A DNA stretch of 64,000 nucleotides from Bacteriovoracaceae bacterium UBA6153 (GTDB lineage Bacteria; Bdellovibrionota; Bacteriovoracia; Bacteriovoracales; Bacteriovoracaceae), in NCBI GenBank assembly GCA_002428265.1, contig DIUR01000034.1, positions 35,082 to 99,081 of the forward strand, given 5' to 3'. Positions 53,934-62,362 of the stretch are shown in pieces. Below the pieces are notes generated by a model that was given only the letters and a program-made list of their open reading frames with translations, was not told where the DNA came from and ran no database searches. Position 1 is the stretch's first letter, and each line of letters begins with the position of its first letter. A program made the position numbers and the translations under genes.

Positions 53934-55073
53934 ATGCAAAAAGCCGTACTTTCAATTATTACGTTTTCAATTATTTCTCTTACTGCAACACCTGTTTTTG
54001 CATTAACTGTATCAGTGAGTGCAAAACAGGAATTAATTCTCACTTCAAAAAAATGTGAAGAGCTTATTCATGAGCGAAATCAATTGTGTGAATGGAAGAA
54101 ATCTCTTCAACCAGAATTTGTTATTCCAAAATATATCAACAACACATGTCTTCCTGCTGGAAAGGGCAGTGTGAAGCTTCATATCTCTGAATGCCTTCCC
54201 GATTTCACTAAAACTTATCAAAATATTAAACTCGTTCATGATGGCCCTAACTGCTGGGGAACAGCGATGAGTTTTAAAAAGCTTTCCATAACACCAAGGT
54301 TCATGTGGCCGGAAGAAATTCAGTACTGGATGGAAAGTCCACTGTGCAGAAAATTATCTCCCAATGAAAAATTACTTCCAGGAGACATCATCAATGTTTA
54401 CGCTCCTGAAAAGCTTGATGAGTCAGAATTAAATGCCCGAGATGCCGGATCACTCTTTTGGGATACGCTTTATCCTGAAAGATATATGAAACCAGAAGTC
54501 GCAGGATACACAGGCTATCATCGGCTTCTTCACTCTGTAACTTTCATCACTCCTAATATTGCCTTTGGAAAAGACTCGCCTTCTAATCTGGATAAATTTT
54601 ACTTTCATGAAATGGAGCAAGTTTACGGGCGCCCAAGAAATGAAGAACGTGAATGCCAGGAAAACCAGGTGATGACTCCCCACATTCGCGAGTACCATAA
54701 AACTCCTCAAAAAATTCGCGGGTCAAAATGCAGTTATTTTTCGCAGGCCTTTAGGTGTGAAAATTTTAATGAGTATTTTGCCAAAGATATTGCAACTGAA
54801 AATGCCAAAGAAATCTTCAAGCGCGTACAGGCCCTTCAAGAAATTCAAAAAACACTATTCCCTCAGCTTGTCTCTGTAAAAAAACTTTTTACTCAAACTG
54901 AAATCAACTCCATGATCAGCACGGCCGATAAAAGTTTGGACAAGGCCACTTCCGGGCTTAAAGAAAATAAACTTGATAAAACAAGGGAGAGACTTTTTGT
55001 TATGGAGTATTTCTCGGCCGCAGGAATAAGACAAACCCTGGAACAATTCAACTTTGTAAAACCCATCAAATAA
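53934..55073 (+). CDS. Exported protein with predicted papain-like active site
   Basis: A 379-residue exported protein (IITFSIISLTATPVFALT). A possible Cys protease core: Cys107 in GPNCWGTAMSF, a PGDIINVYAPE strand, His200 in LLHSVTFIT followed by GKDSPSNLDKF. The C-terminal 120 residues are helical. The order Cys, then His followed by a beta-strand and a polar residue, is that of NlpC/P60/CHAP-like folds and matches the layout of the protein at 9949. The call is motif-based inference. A strong terminator follows directly. Confidence 0.55.
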   Translation: MQKAVLSIITFSIISLTATPVFALTVSVSAKQELILTSKKCEELIHERNQLCEWKKSLQPEFVIPKYINNTCLPAGKGSVKLHISECLPDFTKTYQNIKLVHDGPNCWGTAMSFKKLSITPRFMWPEEIQYWMESPLCRKLSPNEKLLPGDIINVYAPEKLDESELNARDAGSLFWDTLYPERYMKPEVAGYTGYHRLLHSVTFITPNIAFGKDSPSNLDKFYFHEMEQVYGRPRNEERECQENQVMTPHIREYHKTPQKIRGSKCSYFSQAFRCENFNEYFAKDIATENAKEIFKRVQALQEIQKTLFPQLVSVKKLFTQTEINSMISTADKSLDKATSGLKENKLDKTRERLFVMEYFSAAGIRQTLEQFNFVKPIK

Positions 55074-55101
55074 AAAAAGGCCCCATTAAGGGGCCTTTTT
55101 T
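55073..55101. terminator. Bidirectional intrinsic terminator
   Basis: AAAAAAGGCCCC, ATTAA loop, GGGGCCTTTTTT: perfect stem with A-run and T-run at the ends. It lies between the convergent exported-protein gene and the trypsin gene and can stop both. Confidence 0.92.
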
Positions 55102-55123
55102 ACTTTAAAAATATTTTTAAATT

Positions 55124-55897
55124 TTATTCAGCAATTGTTTTCATGATCCAAGCGTGAGCAGAAGCTACGTTAGCATAGATTCCGTAATACTTAGCTCTTG
55201 CACAACCTTGACCAAAACTAACAACACCAGCAAGGATGTCTGTTCCATCAGTTCCAACAACAGTAAGTGGCCCACCGCTGTCACCCTGACAAGAATCTTT
55301 TTTACCTTCATCGTATCCAGCAGCAATCATCGTTGAATCGATTGCGCCATTGTATGCAGCGTTTGCTCTTTTGTTGCTTACAACAGGAACATCAACTTTT
55401 CTTAAAAGTGAAGAAGTGCTTCCGCTCTCGCTTGTAGCTCCCCATCCTAATACAGTTGCAATAACACCTTCATCAATTCCACCAGCAGCAGCGAATGCTG
55501 GATCAACTAGAGTAATTGCACCAAGACCTGTTGCTGCGAAATCAATTGGAGTCTTAAGCTCAAGAAGAGCAAAGTCATTTACAAATTTGCTAGCAATATT
55601 GTCTGGGTGAATGATTGATCTTTTAATTTCAAGCTTTACTCTTCCAGCTCCACGAAGATCAACTCCTCCACCTGTAATAGCGCGAGAGAAAATTGACTTA
55701 CAGTGAGCAGCCGTAAGAATCCATTTTGGTGAAATAATGCTTCCAGCACACCCACCACCGATGCTTACGATATATTTTGTGTTCGTTGCAGCTGGATCAA
55801 CCAGGATCCCACCAACGATTTTATCATTTGCAATTGATTGACTAGAATTAGCAAGCGCCATAACAGAAAGCGCAGTTACATAAAAAAACTTTTTCAT
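55124..55897 (-). CDS. Secreted trypsin-like serine protease
   Basis: A 257-residue S1 protease: signal peptide (FYVTALSVMALANSSQSIA), mature start IVGG at 27-30, triad His65 (TAAHC), Asp108 (VNDFALL) and Ser207 (GDSGGP). Asp201, six before the serine, occupies the trypsin 189 position, so it should cleave after Lys and Arg. A short pro-peptide between the signal and IVGG implies zymogen activation. It is full length, unlike the truncated copy at 40.5 kb. Start ATG 55897 gives a good signal and a GGATGG upstream. Confidence 0.95.
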   Translation of the reverse strand: MKKFFYVTALSVMALANSSQSIANDKIVGGILVDPAATNTKYIVSIGGGCAGSIISPKWILTAAHCKSIFSRAITGGGVDLRGAGRVKLEIKRSIIHPDNIASKFVNDFALLELKTPIDFAATGLGAITLVDPAFAAAGGIDEGVIATVLGWGATSESGSTSSLLRKVDVPVVSNKRANAAYNGAIDSTMIAAGYDEGKKDSCQGDSGGPLTVVGTDGTDILAGVVSFGQGCARAKYYGIYANVASAHAWIMKTIAE

Positions 55898-56073
55898 AAT
55901 TACCATCCTTGATTGAAATAGTTTTCAACTTCTCATGCAGTATTACAAACTATTTTCGTCAGGTGTAATATTTTGTAAGCTGTATCGTTTTTGTCGGCCA
56001 TTTTTACAGGCCCTATTGTCCTCGTATGCCCTCATTGTTAGACTAAGCTCCTATCTAATCCCTGAGGTAAAAA

Positions 56074-56589
56074 ATGAGACTCATTCTCGCTATCATAATA
56101 TCTTTAAGCACACTTCTTAATATGGGCATGGCCTCTGAATCGGCCGGATACCACATCCTAAAAGGCAAACTCCATTCAGGTGGGGTAGCAAAAGTAGAGA
56201 TCCTCCAGGAGTCTGCGCAGGTATTTTCAGTAAAAATGGATTATGAGATCTACAAAAAAATCCTGGTCCCTATTCCTGATCATGCTTTAAAAGGCGATAC
56301 GGTGGTTGATCTTCCTCCTCAATTTGCAACTGAAGTTGGCTATCTTGAATTAGAAACTAAGGGATCTATGGAAATTGAACGTGCCACTTTAAAGTTTATG
56401 GGAAGAACAAAATGGAAGCAGCACAATGATGCTTACAAAATTTTAATCATGCCAAAAAATGGTAAATCAAAAATAGAAGTCACTTATCACCCAAGTATTA
56501 TTGCCGCTGGATGGGGTCGTATTCTCATTACTTTTATTAATCCTCTTCCTGTCCTTAACGGCTATCAGGCCCAAATTGAGATTAATTAA
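56074..56589 (+). CDS. Exported hypothetical protein
   Basis: A 171-residue protein with a signal peptide (LILAIIISLSTLLNMGMASE) and a beta-rich domain: YHILKGKLHSGGVAKVEILQ, FSVKMDYEIYKKILVPIPDH, ATLKFMGRTKWKQHNDAYKI and IEVTYHPSIIAAGWGRILI. It resembles an immunoglobulin- or lipocalin-like sheet but no family is recognised. GAGG precedes the ATG. It shares its final base with the start of the next gene, a membrane protein, so the two are coupled. Confidence 0.6.
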   Translation: MRLILAIIISLSTLLNMGMASESAGYHILKGKLHSGGVAKVEILQESAQVFSVKMDYEIYKKILVPIPDHALKGDTVVDLPPQFATEVGYLELETKGSMEIERATLKFMGRTKWKQHNDAYKILIMPKNGKSKIEVTYHPSIIAAGWGRILITFINPLPVLNGYQAQIEIN

Positions 56590-56921
56590 TGAAACCATCA
56601 GCATCTAGTAACGACTCTTCTAATAATGAATCTCACACTAGAATTGCTCACCACATTCTTCCGACAGCATCAAATCTTCTGGCGATATGTTTTGTCATTT
56701 TAAGTTTTGTAAAAATGGGTGATAAATCCGACAATACTTTTTTAGATGAGATGATCATTTTTCCTATCATCCTCTTTTTTACAGCGAGTGTTTTTTCTTA
56801 TTCTGCTATGCGGGCCCATTCGGGAAGACCAAAAATTGAAAAAATTGCAGACATGGTCTTTATGATCGGGCTGTTATCTCTTTCAATAATTGCCATAAGT
56901 TTGGTTATTGAATTCTACTAA
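56589..56921 (+). CDS. Small membrane protein, three helices
   Basis: A 110-residue protein with a polar Ser/Asn-rich N-terminus and three hydrophobic segments (ATSNLLAICFVILSFV, MIIFPIILFFTASVFSYSAM and MVFMIGLLSLSIIAISLVI). No recognised family. Its ATG overlaps the stop of the exported protein gene by one base, which suggests they are produced together, possibly as a membrane partner of that protein. Confidence 0.6.
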   Translation: MKPSASSNDSSNNESHTRIAHHILPTASNLLAICFVILSFVKMGDKSDNTFLDEMIIFPIILFFTASVFSYSAMRAHSGRPKIEKIADMVFMIGLLSLSIIAISLVIEFY

Positions 56922-56948
56922 GAGGCTTTTTAGTGTATACTCTCACTA

Positions 56949-57311
56949 ATGCTAAAGGTTAAAAAGCCAATCAATATTATTGTCCTCTTAAAAATTGCTC
57001 TCTTTTGCGCTTTTCTTTCTATTCCTAAAATCTCAACTTCAATTGAGTTTAATGAAGACTTTTACAGCTCTCATAAAAAATCTGAAATACAGTCGGCCAT
57101 CTTAAAACTTGGTGGATACCAAGAACAACAAACGATTAAAAAAGGCCTGAAAAAAATCGTTTCTAGCTCAGCTCCAGACGCTATACTTCAGAGTTCTGTT
57201 TTAACGCTTTTCTCTCTTGCCAAAAAACCAGACTCATTTGATTTTTCAAGTCTTCAATACTGCCAATCTCCAAAATCAACTTCCGCCAGAGGCCCTCCTC
57301 TTTATTCATAA
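56949..57311 (+). CDS. Hypothetical exported or membrane protein
   Basis: A 120-residue protein with an N-terminal hydrophobic helix (PINIIVLLKIALFCAFLSIP), then a soluble region with a helix (AILKLGGYQEQQTIKKGLKK). It begins 28 bases after the previous membrane protein gene. No ribosome-binding site is obvious before the ATG, so the start is uncertain. It may be the third member of the 56.0-57.3 kb unit. Confidence 0.45.
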   Translation: MLKVKKPINIIVLLKIALFCAFLSIPKISTSIEFNEDFYSSHKKSEIQSAILKLGGYQEQQTIKKGLKKIVSSSAPDAILQSSVLTLFSLAKKPDSFDFSSLQYCQSPKSTSARGPPLYS

Positions 57312-57380
57312 TTCAGTTCACTGCTAACTACTAATTAATTGCATGACCTTTATGGTTGTGAATTTTCTTGTGAGGAATTT

Positions 57381-57536
57381 ATGAATAACGAAACTAAAAC
57401 AACAATTGTACCTGAACCAACTAAGATGAGTACTGAAGAACAAAAAAGCACAAATGCCAGAGCACTTATTATCTCAGGATTTTTTTTAGTGATGTTAATT
57501 GGTCTTGTGATGTACGAAATTTATTCAAAAAAATAG
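57381..57536 (+). CDS. Small single-helix membrane protein, 51 residues
   Basis: A hydrophilic N-terminus (MNNETKTTIVPEPTKMS) followed by one membrane helix (ALIISGFFLVMLIGLVMYEI) and a short basic tail (YSKK), a type II or tail-anchored layout. GAGG stands before ATG 57381, whereas the longer frame starts poorly. A perfect 11-base hairpin terminator lies just after the stop, so this is a separate, well-defined unit. Small single-helix proteins often modulate a larger membrane complex; the partner is unknown. Confidence 0.65.
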   Translation: MNNETKTTIVPEPTKMSTEEQKSTNARALIISGFFLVMLIGLVMYEIYSKK

Positions 57537-57546
57537 TTATACGTTC

Positions 57547-57577
57547 ATGGTGCAGATTTTATCTGCACCATTTTTTT
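57547..57577 (+). terminator. Intrinsic terminator
   Basis: ATGGTGCAGAT (57547-57557) and ATCTGCACCAT (57561-57571) form a perfect 11-base stem with a TTT loop, followed by a run of T's to 57577. It ends the 51-residue membrane protein gene. Confidence 0.92.
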
Positions 57578-57713
57578 GTCCTAAATTGTCTCACTCTATT
57601 TTACGAAGCATCGCAAATGCCTTGATAATTTTACTCATTATTATGGCACTTCAATTGCTCCATAAAGCTTAGTCACATTGGCAATGATGCCTGACTATTT
57701 TAAGGAGTTAATA

Positions 57714-57929
57714 ATGGCAATCCAACCTAAAGCACCATCGCAACAACAACCAAAACAAGGCCAGCAATCTTCTCAGCAAACGCCTCACCAAGGACAAAGC
57801 TGGAAGCAAGACCAGGGTCAACAACAAAGTAATCTTGGACAGCAAAAAGGACAAGCGCCTTTAAAATCTGGACAAGCACAAAAAGGACAAGTGAATCAAA
57901 ACGATATGGAAAATCAAGCAGACATCTAG
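57714..57929 (+). CDS. Gln/Lys/Gly-rich low-complexity small protein
   Basis: A 71-residue protein made almost entirely of Gln, Lys, Gly, Ser and Pro with repeats of QGQ, QQQ and KGQ, for example SWKQDQGQQQSNLGQQKGQ. It has no hydrophobic helix and should be disordered. AAGGAG before ATG 57714 is a very good ribosome site, so it is likely translated. The composition resembles stress-related basic low-complexity proteins that bind nucleic acids or form condensates; this is inference. A hairpin terminator follows. Confidence 0.6.
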   Translation: MAIQPKAPSQQQPKQGQQSSQQTPHQGQSWKQDQGQQQSNLGQQKGQAPLKSGQAQKGQVNQNDMENQADI

Positions 57930-57943
57930 TCTCATTCATTTGT

Positions 57944-57970
57944 GGAACCTGGGCGTAAGCCCGGGTTTCC
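57944..57970. terminator. Hairpin terminator between convergent genes
   Basis: GGAACCTGGGC and GCCCGGGTTTCC pair with a GTAA tetraloop, one T-G pair and one bulge. It sits between the convergent 57714 and 57975 genes and can act for both, though the T-run is weak. Confidence 0.65.
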
Positions 57971-57974
57971 ATTT

Positions 57975-58655
57975 CTATTTTTTGAACCAGCATGATGGTT
58001 TTTTGGAATTATCCCTGAAATTTTCATAACGACACTGAAGCGTCGGATAATTATTGACGAGCGTTTCATTCACAACAGTTTCATCTTTTTTAAATCTTTC
58101 GATATCACCTTTTTCAATAGTCATGAATGCCGTTATCATTTCAAAGCCGGCCTGCTCTACTCTTTTTGAAATTTCATCATCTCTTACACCTAATTTTTTA
58201 AAATAACGTGGAAGACATACACTTGCTGCAAAAAAATCGGCCTGCCCTTCTGACGATGACCACTCAGCAGCGTAAATAGTTTGAAATGGCGCTCCCCCGA
58301 TGATGTGTCCTAATTCATGACAAACGATGGCCGCATAAGCATCAGGAGTCATTCCTTTAATTCTGGTTGTTCCTCCCAAAATCATAAGACGAAATCTATT
58401 TTCATAAAATGAAACCCCCGCTCCAAAATAAGGACTCTCCCATTTGGCATCCAGTTCTAATGAAACTTTAAACTCTGAGATAAGGGTAACGGGAATTGTA
58501 TAAAAAAGAGTTTGAGTAATAAGTGAATCAGGGGCCATTTCCGGTGAGATACAAAAATAATCACTTCTATCCGTAGGACAGCTCTGGGCATAACTGGCCT
58601 GGCAGAAGGTGGAGTAAATGGCAGCTAAGATAATGATTTTCAATAATCTTTTCAT
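57975..58655 (-). CDS. Exported zinc peptidase-like protein (HExxH), paralog A
   Basis: A 226-residue protein with a signal peptide (IILAAIYSTFCQASYA). HELGH (His113, Glu114, His117) followed by IIGGAP and then SSEGQADFFAASVC, where Glu136 or Asp140 can be the third zinc ligand. The same layout occurs in the protein at 59347, so the two are paralogs. A short Cys pattern (CLPRYF, LQCRYENFRDN, SCWFKK) closes both. A membrane-free M48-like peptidase outside the cytoplasm is likely. Substrate unknown. Confidence 0.7.
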   Translation of the reverse strand: MKRLLKIIILAAIYSTFCQASYAQSCPTDRSDYFCISPEMAPDSLITQTLFYTIPVTLISEFKVSLELDAKWESPYFGAGVSFYENRFRLMILGGTTRIKGMTPDAYAAIVCHELGHIIGGAPFQTIYAAEWSSSEGQADFFAASVCLPRYFKKLGVRDDEISKRVEQAGFEMITAFMTIEKGDIERFKKDETVVNETLVNNYPTLQCRYENFRDNSKKPSCWFKK

Positions 58656-58777
58656 AGCGCCTATATATCAATGTTTTAAAAATGTGCACGATCATTGTAA
58701 ATTTTCCATGCTTTCTCCTTCCGGGGACACTATAGGGTTATGATTATACCTATAAAATTAATGTCCGGGAGTTCTCT

Positions 58778-59347
58778 ATGAAATACCTAAATGTTGCGAT
58801 CACTGTTTTAGCTATAAGTGCTCAAACTGCAATGGCAGCAGGAAGTGTTGAGAGGAAGCTTTTTACATTAGAAAAGAGCTTAAATTCTGAAAATATTTTA
58901 AATATTCACGCCTTTACTGATAGCGATTGTAAATTTGTTTCCGGGCCAAATGGCTTTGTCGATTTTTACTGGTTAATGGATAAACAAAATAAGAAAGAAG
59001 TGCATCCGATGATCAGAAGTAAAGTTCAGGAAAGAGTAAAATTTTTGGGATTAAACGGTCCGAAAGATTCATTTAAAGTTCGCTTGAATGACTTAAGTGA
59101 AATTAAGCACGATCTTGAAGATAATAATATTGAAGTCAAAGCTGAAATCATCGCTGGTGTTTGTACTGTAAAATCTGTGATCAAATTAGGCGCCAGTGCT
59201 AAGTATAAAAAAATGAATCTTGAAAGAACATACTGTGATGTGGACAAAAACTTTTTAGGTGTTCCAAGTGGATGCACCTACCTTGAACTTCAAGGTAAAC
59301 AAGTCGATACAAATGAAGCATTAAAAGCAAGATTTAAAGGTAAATAA
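58778..59347 (+). CDS. Exported hypothetical protein between paralogous peptidases
   Basis: A 189-residue protein with a signal peptide (LNVAITVLAISAQTAMA). The soluble part is mixed alpha/beta (FVDFYWLMDKQNKKEVHPMI and FKVRLNDLSEIKHDLEDNN) with four Cys. CGGGAG-type sequence precedes the ATG. Its stop overlaps the start of peptidase paralog B, so the two are coupled; it may be a cognate inhibitor, chaperone or substrate, which is inferred only from position. No family recognised. Confidence 0.6.
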   Translation: MKYLNVAITVLAISAQTAMAAGSVERKLFTLEKSLNSENILNIHAFTDSDCKFVSGPNGFVDFYWLMDKQNKKEVHPMIRSKVQERVKFLGLNGPKDSFKVRLNDLSEIKHDLEDNNIEVKAEIIAGVCTVKSVIKLGASAKYKKMNLERTYCDVDKNFLGVPSGCTYLELQGKQVDTNEALKARFKGK

Positions 59348-60144
59348 TGATTCAATTTTTTCTGGCCTTTATCATGATATTCTCAGCGAACTCGCACGCC
59401 TCTGCCAATGCTTGGCAAACTCAGATTATCGAGGACGCTCAAAAAGTTTATAAAAATATTGCTTTAAAAGAGTTCCAAAAACCAATTGAGTTTACAGTCA
59501 TTGATAACTTCAGCGCTGCAGCCAGTGCAAAACACGAGTATGACAAATTAATAGTTGAGATCAATACGGGGCTTTTAAAAAGCACAAGGCTCACGCCGGA
59601 TTCATTAAGAATGATTATCTGTCATGAGATCGGCCATCTCTTTGGTGGAGCTCCAAGAAAATCAGCGCCGCCAGAATGGGAAGGGCCTACTGATGAAAAT
59701 GGGAAAAGCATGATGAGTGCTGAAGGGCAAGCGGATTATTATGCAAGTAGCGCTTGCTTTAAAAAGCTTCTGGACCTGGAAGTAAAAGTCATTCCTTTTT
59801 CATACGACACTTCAAGAGTGGGTCCTGTCTTAAGAAATAAATGTATCAATAGCGCAGGTCTAAAAGGTAGTGCCCTTGAAGCATGCTTTAGGAGTGCCCT
59901 TGCAGGACTAGATTTTCTAAACCTGGTTAAAAATTTTGATATCTCATGTGAACTTCATGATGATGAAGTGGTAGAGTCTACCATGAATGATACTTATCCA
60001 TCGAGACAGTGCAGATTAGATACAATGATAAACGGAACATTGTGCAAAGAAAGACTTCCACTGGCCATGCATGAATATGATGCTTCTAAAAATACTTGTT
60101 TATCCCATTATGCTCAAAGGCCGGCATGTTGGTATAAAAATTAG
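59347..60144 (+). CDS. Exported zinc peptidase-like protein (HExxH), paralog B
   Basis: A 265-residue protein with a signal peptide (IQFFLAFIMIFSANSHASA). HEIGH (His93, Glu94, His97), LFGGAP and AEGQADYYASSACFKKL match the paralog at 57975 almost motif for motif. It has an extra Cys-rich stretch (KCINSAGLKGSALEACFRSA and TLCKERLPL) before the final ACWYKN. Both copies lack membrane helices. An extracytoplasmic metallopeptidase related to M48 is the likely type. It follows the hypothetical gene with a four-base-scale overlap. Confidence 0.7.
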   Translation: MIQFFLAFIMIFSANSHASANAWQTQIIEDAQKVYKNIALKEFQKPIEFTVIDNFSAAASAKHEYDKLIVEINTGLLKSTRLTPDSLRMIICHEIGHLFGGAPRKSAPPEWEGPTDENGKSMMSAEGQADYYASSACFKKLLDLEVKVIPFSYDTSRVGPVLRNKCINSAGLKGSALEACFRSALAGLDFLNLVKNFDISCELHDDEVVESTMNDTYPSRQCRLDTMINGTLCKERLPLAMHEYDASKNTCLSHYAQRPACWYKN

Positions 60145-60587
60145 TCTTTTTTATTTTGCCTGAGCGTCGGCAACAAATCAAAGTAGTAACACCCCATACT
60201 CATAATCAATAACATACATGAAGCAATGGTTGAAATAAAATACTCTTTCATCACAAAAAATAAAATAATCAGCAAAATATAGGGAATAAAAAAATTGATA
60301 ACTAATGACTTGTAAAAAGTTATTTTGGTTTTTATAAGATCTTCCAAAACAGTATCATCTTCAATCGAACTCCAGCTCTTTAAAGCAAAAAATCCATGAA
60401 TGATATTTCCAACAATAAGAAGAAATAAAACGGCAGCAATCCATTTAAAATTTAAAATTTTCAGATAGAGATCGTTTTGCATTAACTTATAAAAAAGTAG
60501 CAAGGCCCCAACAGCACTACAGCTGGCAGCAATGAGGTAAGATCTCCTCTCACGTACGATAATTTTTCTGGTTCGTTTTTTTTCCAT
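60141..60587 (-). CDS. Hypothetical membrane protein
   Basis: About 148 residues with a basic N-terminus (KKRTRKIIVRERRSY) and four hydrophobic helices (LIAASCSAVGALLLFYKLM, WIAAVLFLLIVGNIIHGFFA, LVINFFIPYILLIILFFVM and ISTIASCMLLIMSMGCYY). No recognised family. No clear ribosome site stands before either ATG 60587 or the upstream ATG 60617, so the start is uncertain. Its stop overlaps the convergent peptidase gene by four bases. Confidence 0.55.
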   Translation of the reverse strand: MEKKRTRKIIVRERRSYLIAASCSAVGALLLFYKLMQNDLYLKILNFKWIAAVLFLLIVGNIIHGFFALKSWSSIEDDTVLEDLIKTKITFYKSLVINFFIPYILLIILFFVMKEYFISTIASCMLLIMSMGCYYFDLLPTLRQNKKD

Positions 60588-60724
60588 TAGATATATAACT
60601 ATCGGTAACTCCGCCATTGTCTTGAATTATAATTCCCGACTCAAACGTTTCAATAACAGTAAAATCATAAACATTTTTTTAATAAGTTCGATAAAGAAGG
60701 AAATCATTCACTGGGACGTATTAT

Positions 60725-62239
60725 TTGAAAACGACACTAGTTATCGCCTTCGGACTACTATCAAGCGCACATGCCGCTAATACTGCTCCTGAGGTACCTC
60801 CTGCTCAGTCTGTGTCGACTTCATACAATACCTCAATCGCCATTACACTAAATGCCGGAAGTGATACTGAAAAGAGCACTCTAAAATATATTAAGGTTTC
60901 TAATCCATCAAATGGCTCTGTCGTTTGTAATGGTGGGGCCTCTAGAGAATGCACGTTCACTCCTAGTAGCGGATTTAGTGGTACAAGCACATTTACCTAT
61001 AAAGTTAATGATGGAGACCTAGATTCAAATATTGCGACAGTTTCAGTTTATGTCAGCTCTGCCAGGTCAACCAATCAACTTCCTGCTTCGACTCAGGAAA
61101 TTACTTTAGGTAACGTAGAAATAAAAGAAGAGCTTCCTAAAATTTCTCCCCCCAAAGAAATAAAAAAATGGAAGACAAAAGGATTAGAGTCAAGCTCGGT
61201 CTACAAAATGAAATTTCATCCGACCAACTCTGCCCTGCTTTATAGTGCAACGGCCGAGATCGGAGCGATGGTTTCTGAGGACCATGGTGCAAGTTTTAGA
61301 ATTCCTAAAACTCAATTTAATAGTTTTTATGATTTTGCCTTCGATGCTCAAAACGATATGCTGGCCTATGCTGCAGCTGGATCAATTCAAGATTTTCCCA
61401 ACTTAAAAAAGGCCAGTGTTGTCAAAGGTGCTGGTGGAATTTTTAAATCGGCCGACAGAGGAAGAAGCTGGAGTCGCCTTACTCCAGATGATAATAGTTT
61501 TAATCGCCAGTATTTGTCTGTGGCCTATGACTCAAGAAATAGTGTGATTTATGCTGGCTCTCAAGAAGCAGGTATTATCATTTCAAAAGATGATGGAGCA
61601 AACTGGACCTACGCCAATGATGGTCTTCCTCCTGGAAATAAAATCATTCCACAGATCGAAGTCGACCCTACTAATGGAAACGTCTACGCACTTTTAACAG
61701 GAGATGCTCCAACTTTTTCTAATCAGGCACAAACTGGGATTTATTTTTTGGATGTTGCCAACGATGCGACTAGCTGGAAACTTTTAAGAGGAGTGATCAA
61801 TACACCCAAAGATCTCTCTATCAACTCAAAATTTTGGTTCTTCCCTACCGCTTTTGCTGTGGATTTTAACAACCCTGGTACTTTGTGGTTGGTTGACTAT
61901 GAAAACCATGGCAACAGACTTATGACAGGTGTTTGGAAAAGTATTAATAATGGTGCAAGCTGGAACCGAATGAAGCAAGTGACTCAGGCAACTGATATTA
62001 AAATTGATCCGAAAAATCCTAACACTATTCACGTGGCCTCGTATTTCGACCAAGCGCCGGGTTGGGGGAATGGCGGAATGCTTTATTCCAAAGACGCAGG
62101 CCTTAGCTGGAGTAAAAATACCGAACCACACCTTCAACAAAATGCACGTAGTTTAACGATAGACCCAGTGGACCCAGCAATGATTTTTTATTCTTATTCA
62201 GGAGAAGGAATTCTCTATGGAGAAAATCCCGCTAAATAA
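60725..62239 (+). CDS. Exported Ig-like / BNR beta-propeller protein
   Basis: A 504-residue protein beginning with TTG 60725 and a signal peptide (TLVIAFGLLSSAHAA). Residues about 25-110 form a cadherin/Big-like domain (SNPSNGSVVCNGG, FSGTSTFTYKVNDGDLDSN). The rest is a beta-propeller with at least five Asp-box motifs: SEDHGASF, SADRGRSW, SKDDGANW, SINNGASW and SKDAGLSW. Asp boxes occur in sialidases and in non-enzymatic glycan-binding or Vps10-like propellers. No sialidase Arg triad could be confirmed. A surface or secreted adhesin or glycan-binding protein is the better guess. Confidence 0.8.
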   Translation: MKTTLVIAFGLLSSAHAANTAPEVPPAQSVSTSYNTSIAITLNAGSDTEKSTLKYIKVSNPSNGSVVCNGGASRECTFTPSSGFSGTSTFTYKVNDGDLDSNIATVSVYVSSARSTNQLPASTQEITLGNVEIKEELPKISPPKEIKKWKTKGLESSSVYKMKFHPTNSALLYSATAEIGAMVSEDHGASFRIPKTQFNSFYDFAFDAQNDMLAYAAAGSIQDFPNLKKASVVKGAGGIFKSADRGRSWSRLTPDDNSFNRQYLSVAYDSRNSVIYAGSQEAGIIISKDDGANWTYANDGLPPGNKIIPQIEVDPTNGNVYALLTGDAPTFSNQAQTGIYFLDVANDATSWKLLRGVINTPKDLSINSKFWFFPTAFAVDFNNPGTLWLVDYENHGNRLMTGVWKSINNGASWNRMKQVTQATDIKIDPKNPNTIHVASYFDQAPGWGNGGMLYSKDAGLSWSKNTEPHLQQNARSLTIDPVDPAMIFYSYSGEGILYGENPAK

Positions 62240-62362
62240 CCCCAAACCATGGGGAAAGCTGGAACACACTACACCTAACTTCCTGGGAATAAACCGGATT
62301 TTATTGGTCGCACTTTTGCAATCCTAATCATTGGGTATTGAACTCAATGACAAGGAGTTATT

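Noticed and set aside
62233..62256. CCCCA/TGGGG hairpin after the BNR protein gene
   Set aside because: The stem is short and no T-run follows, so it is not supported as a terminator.
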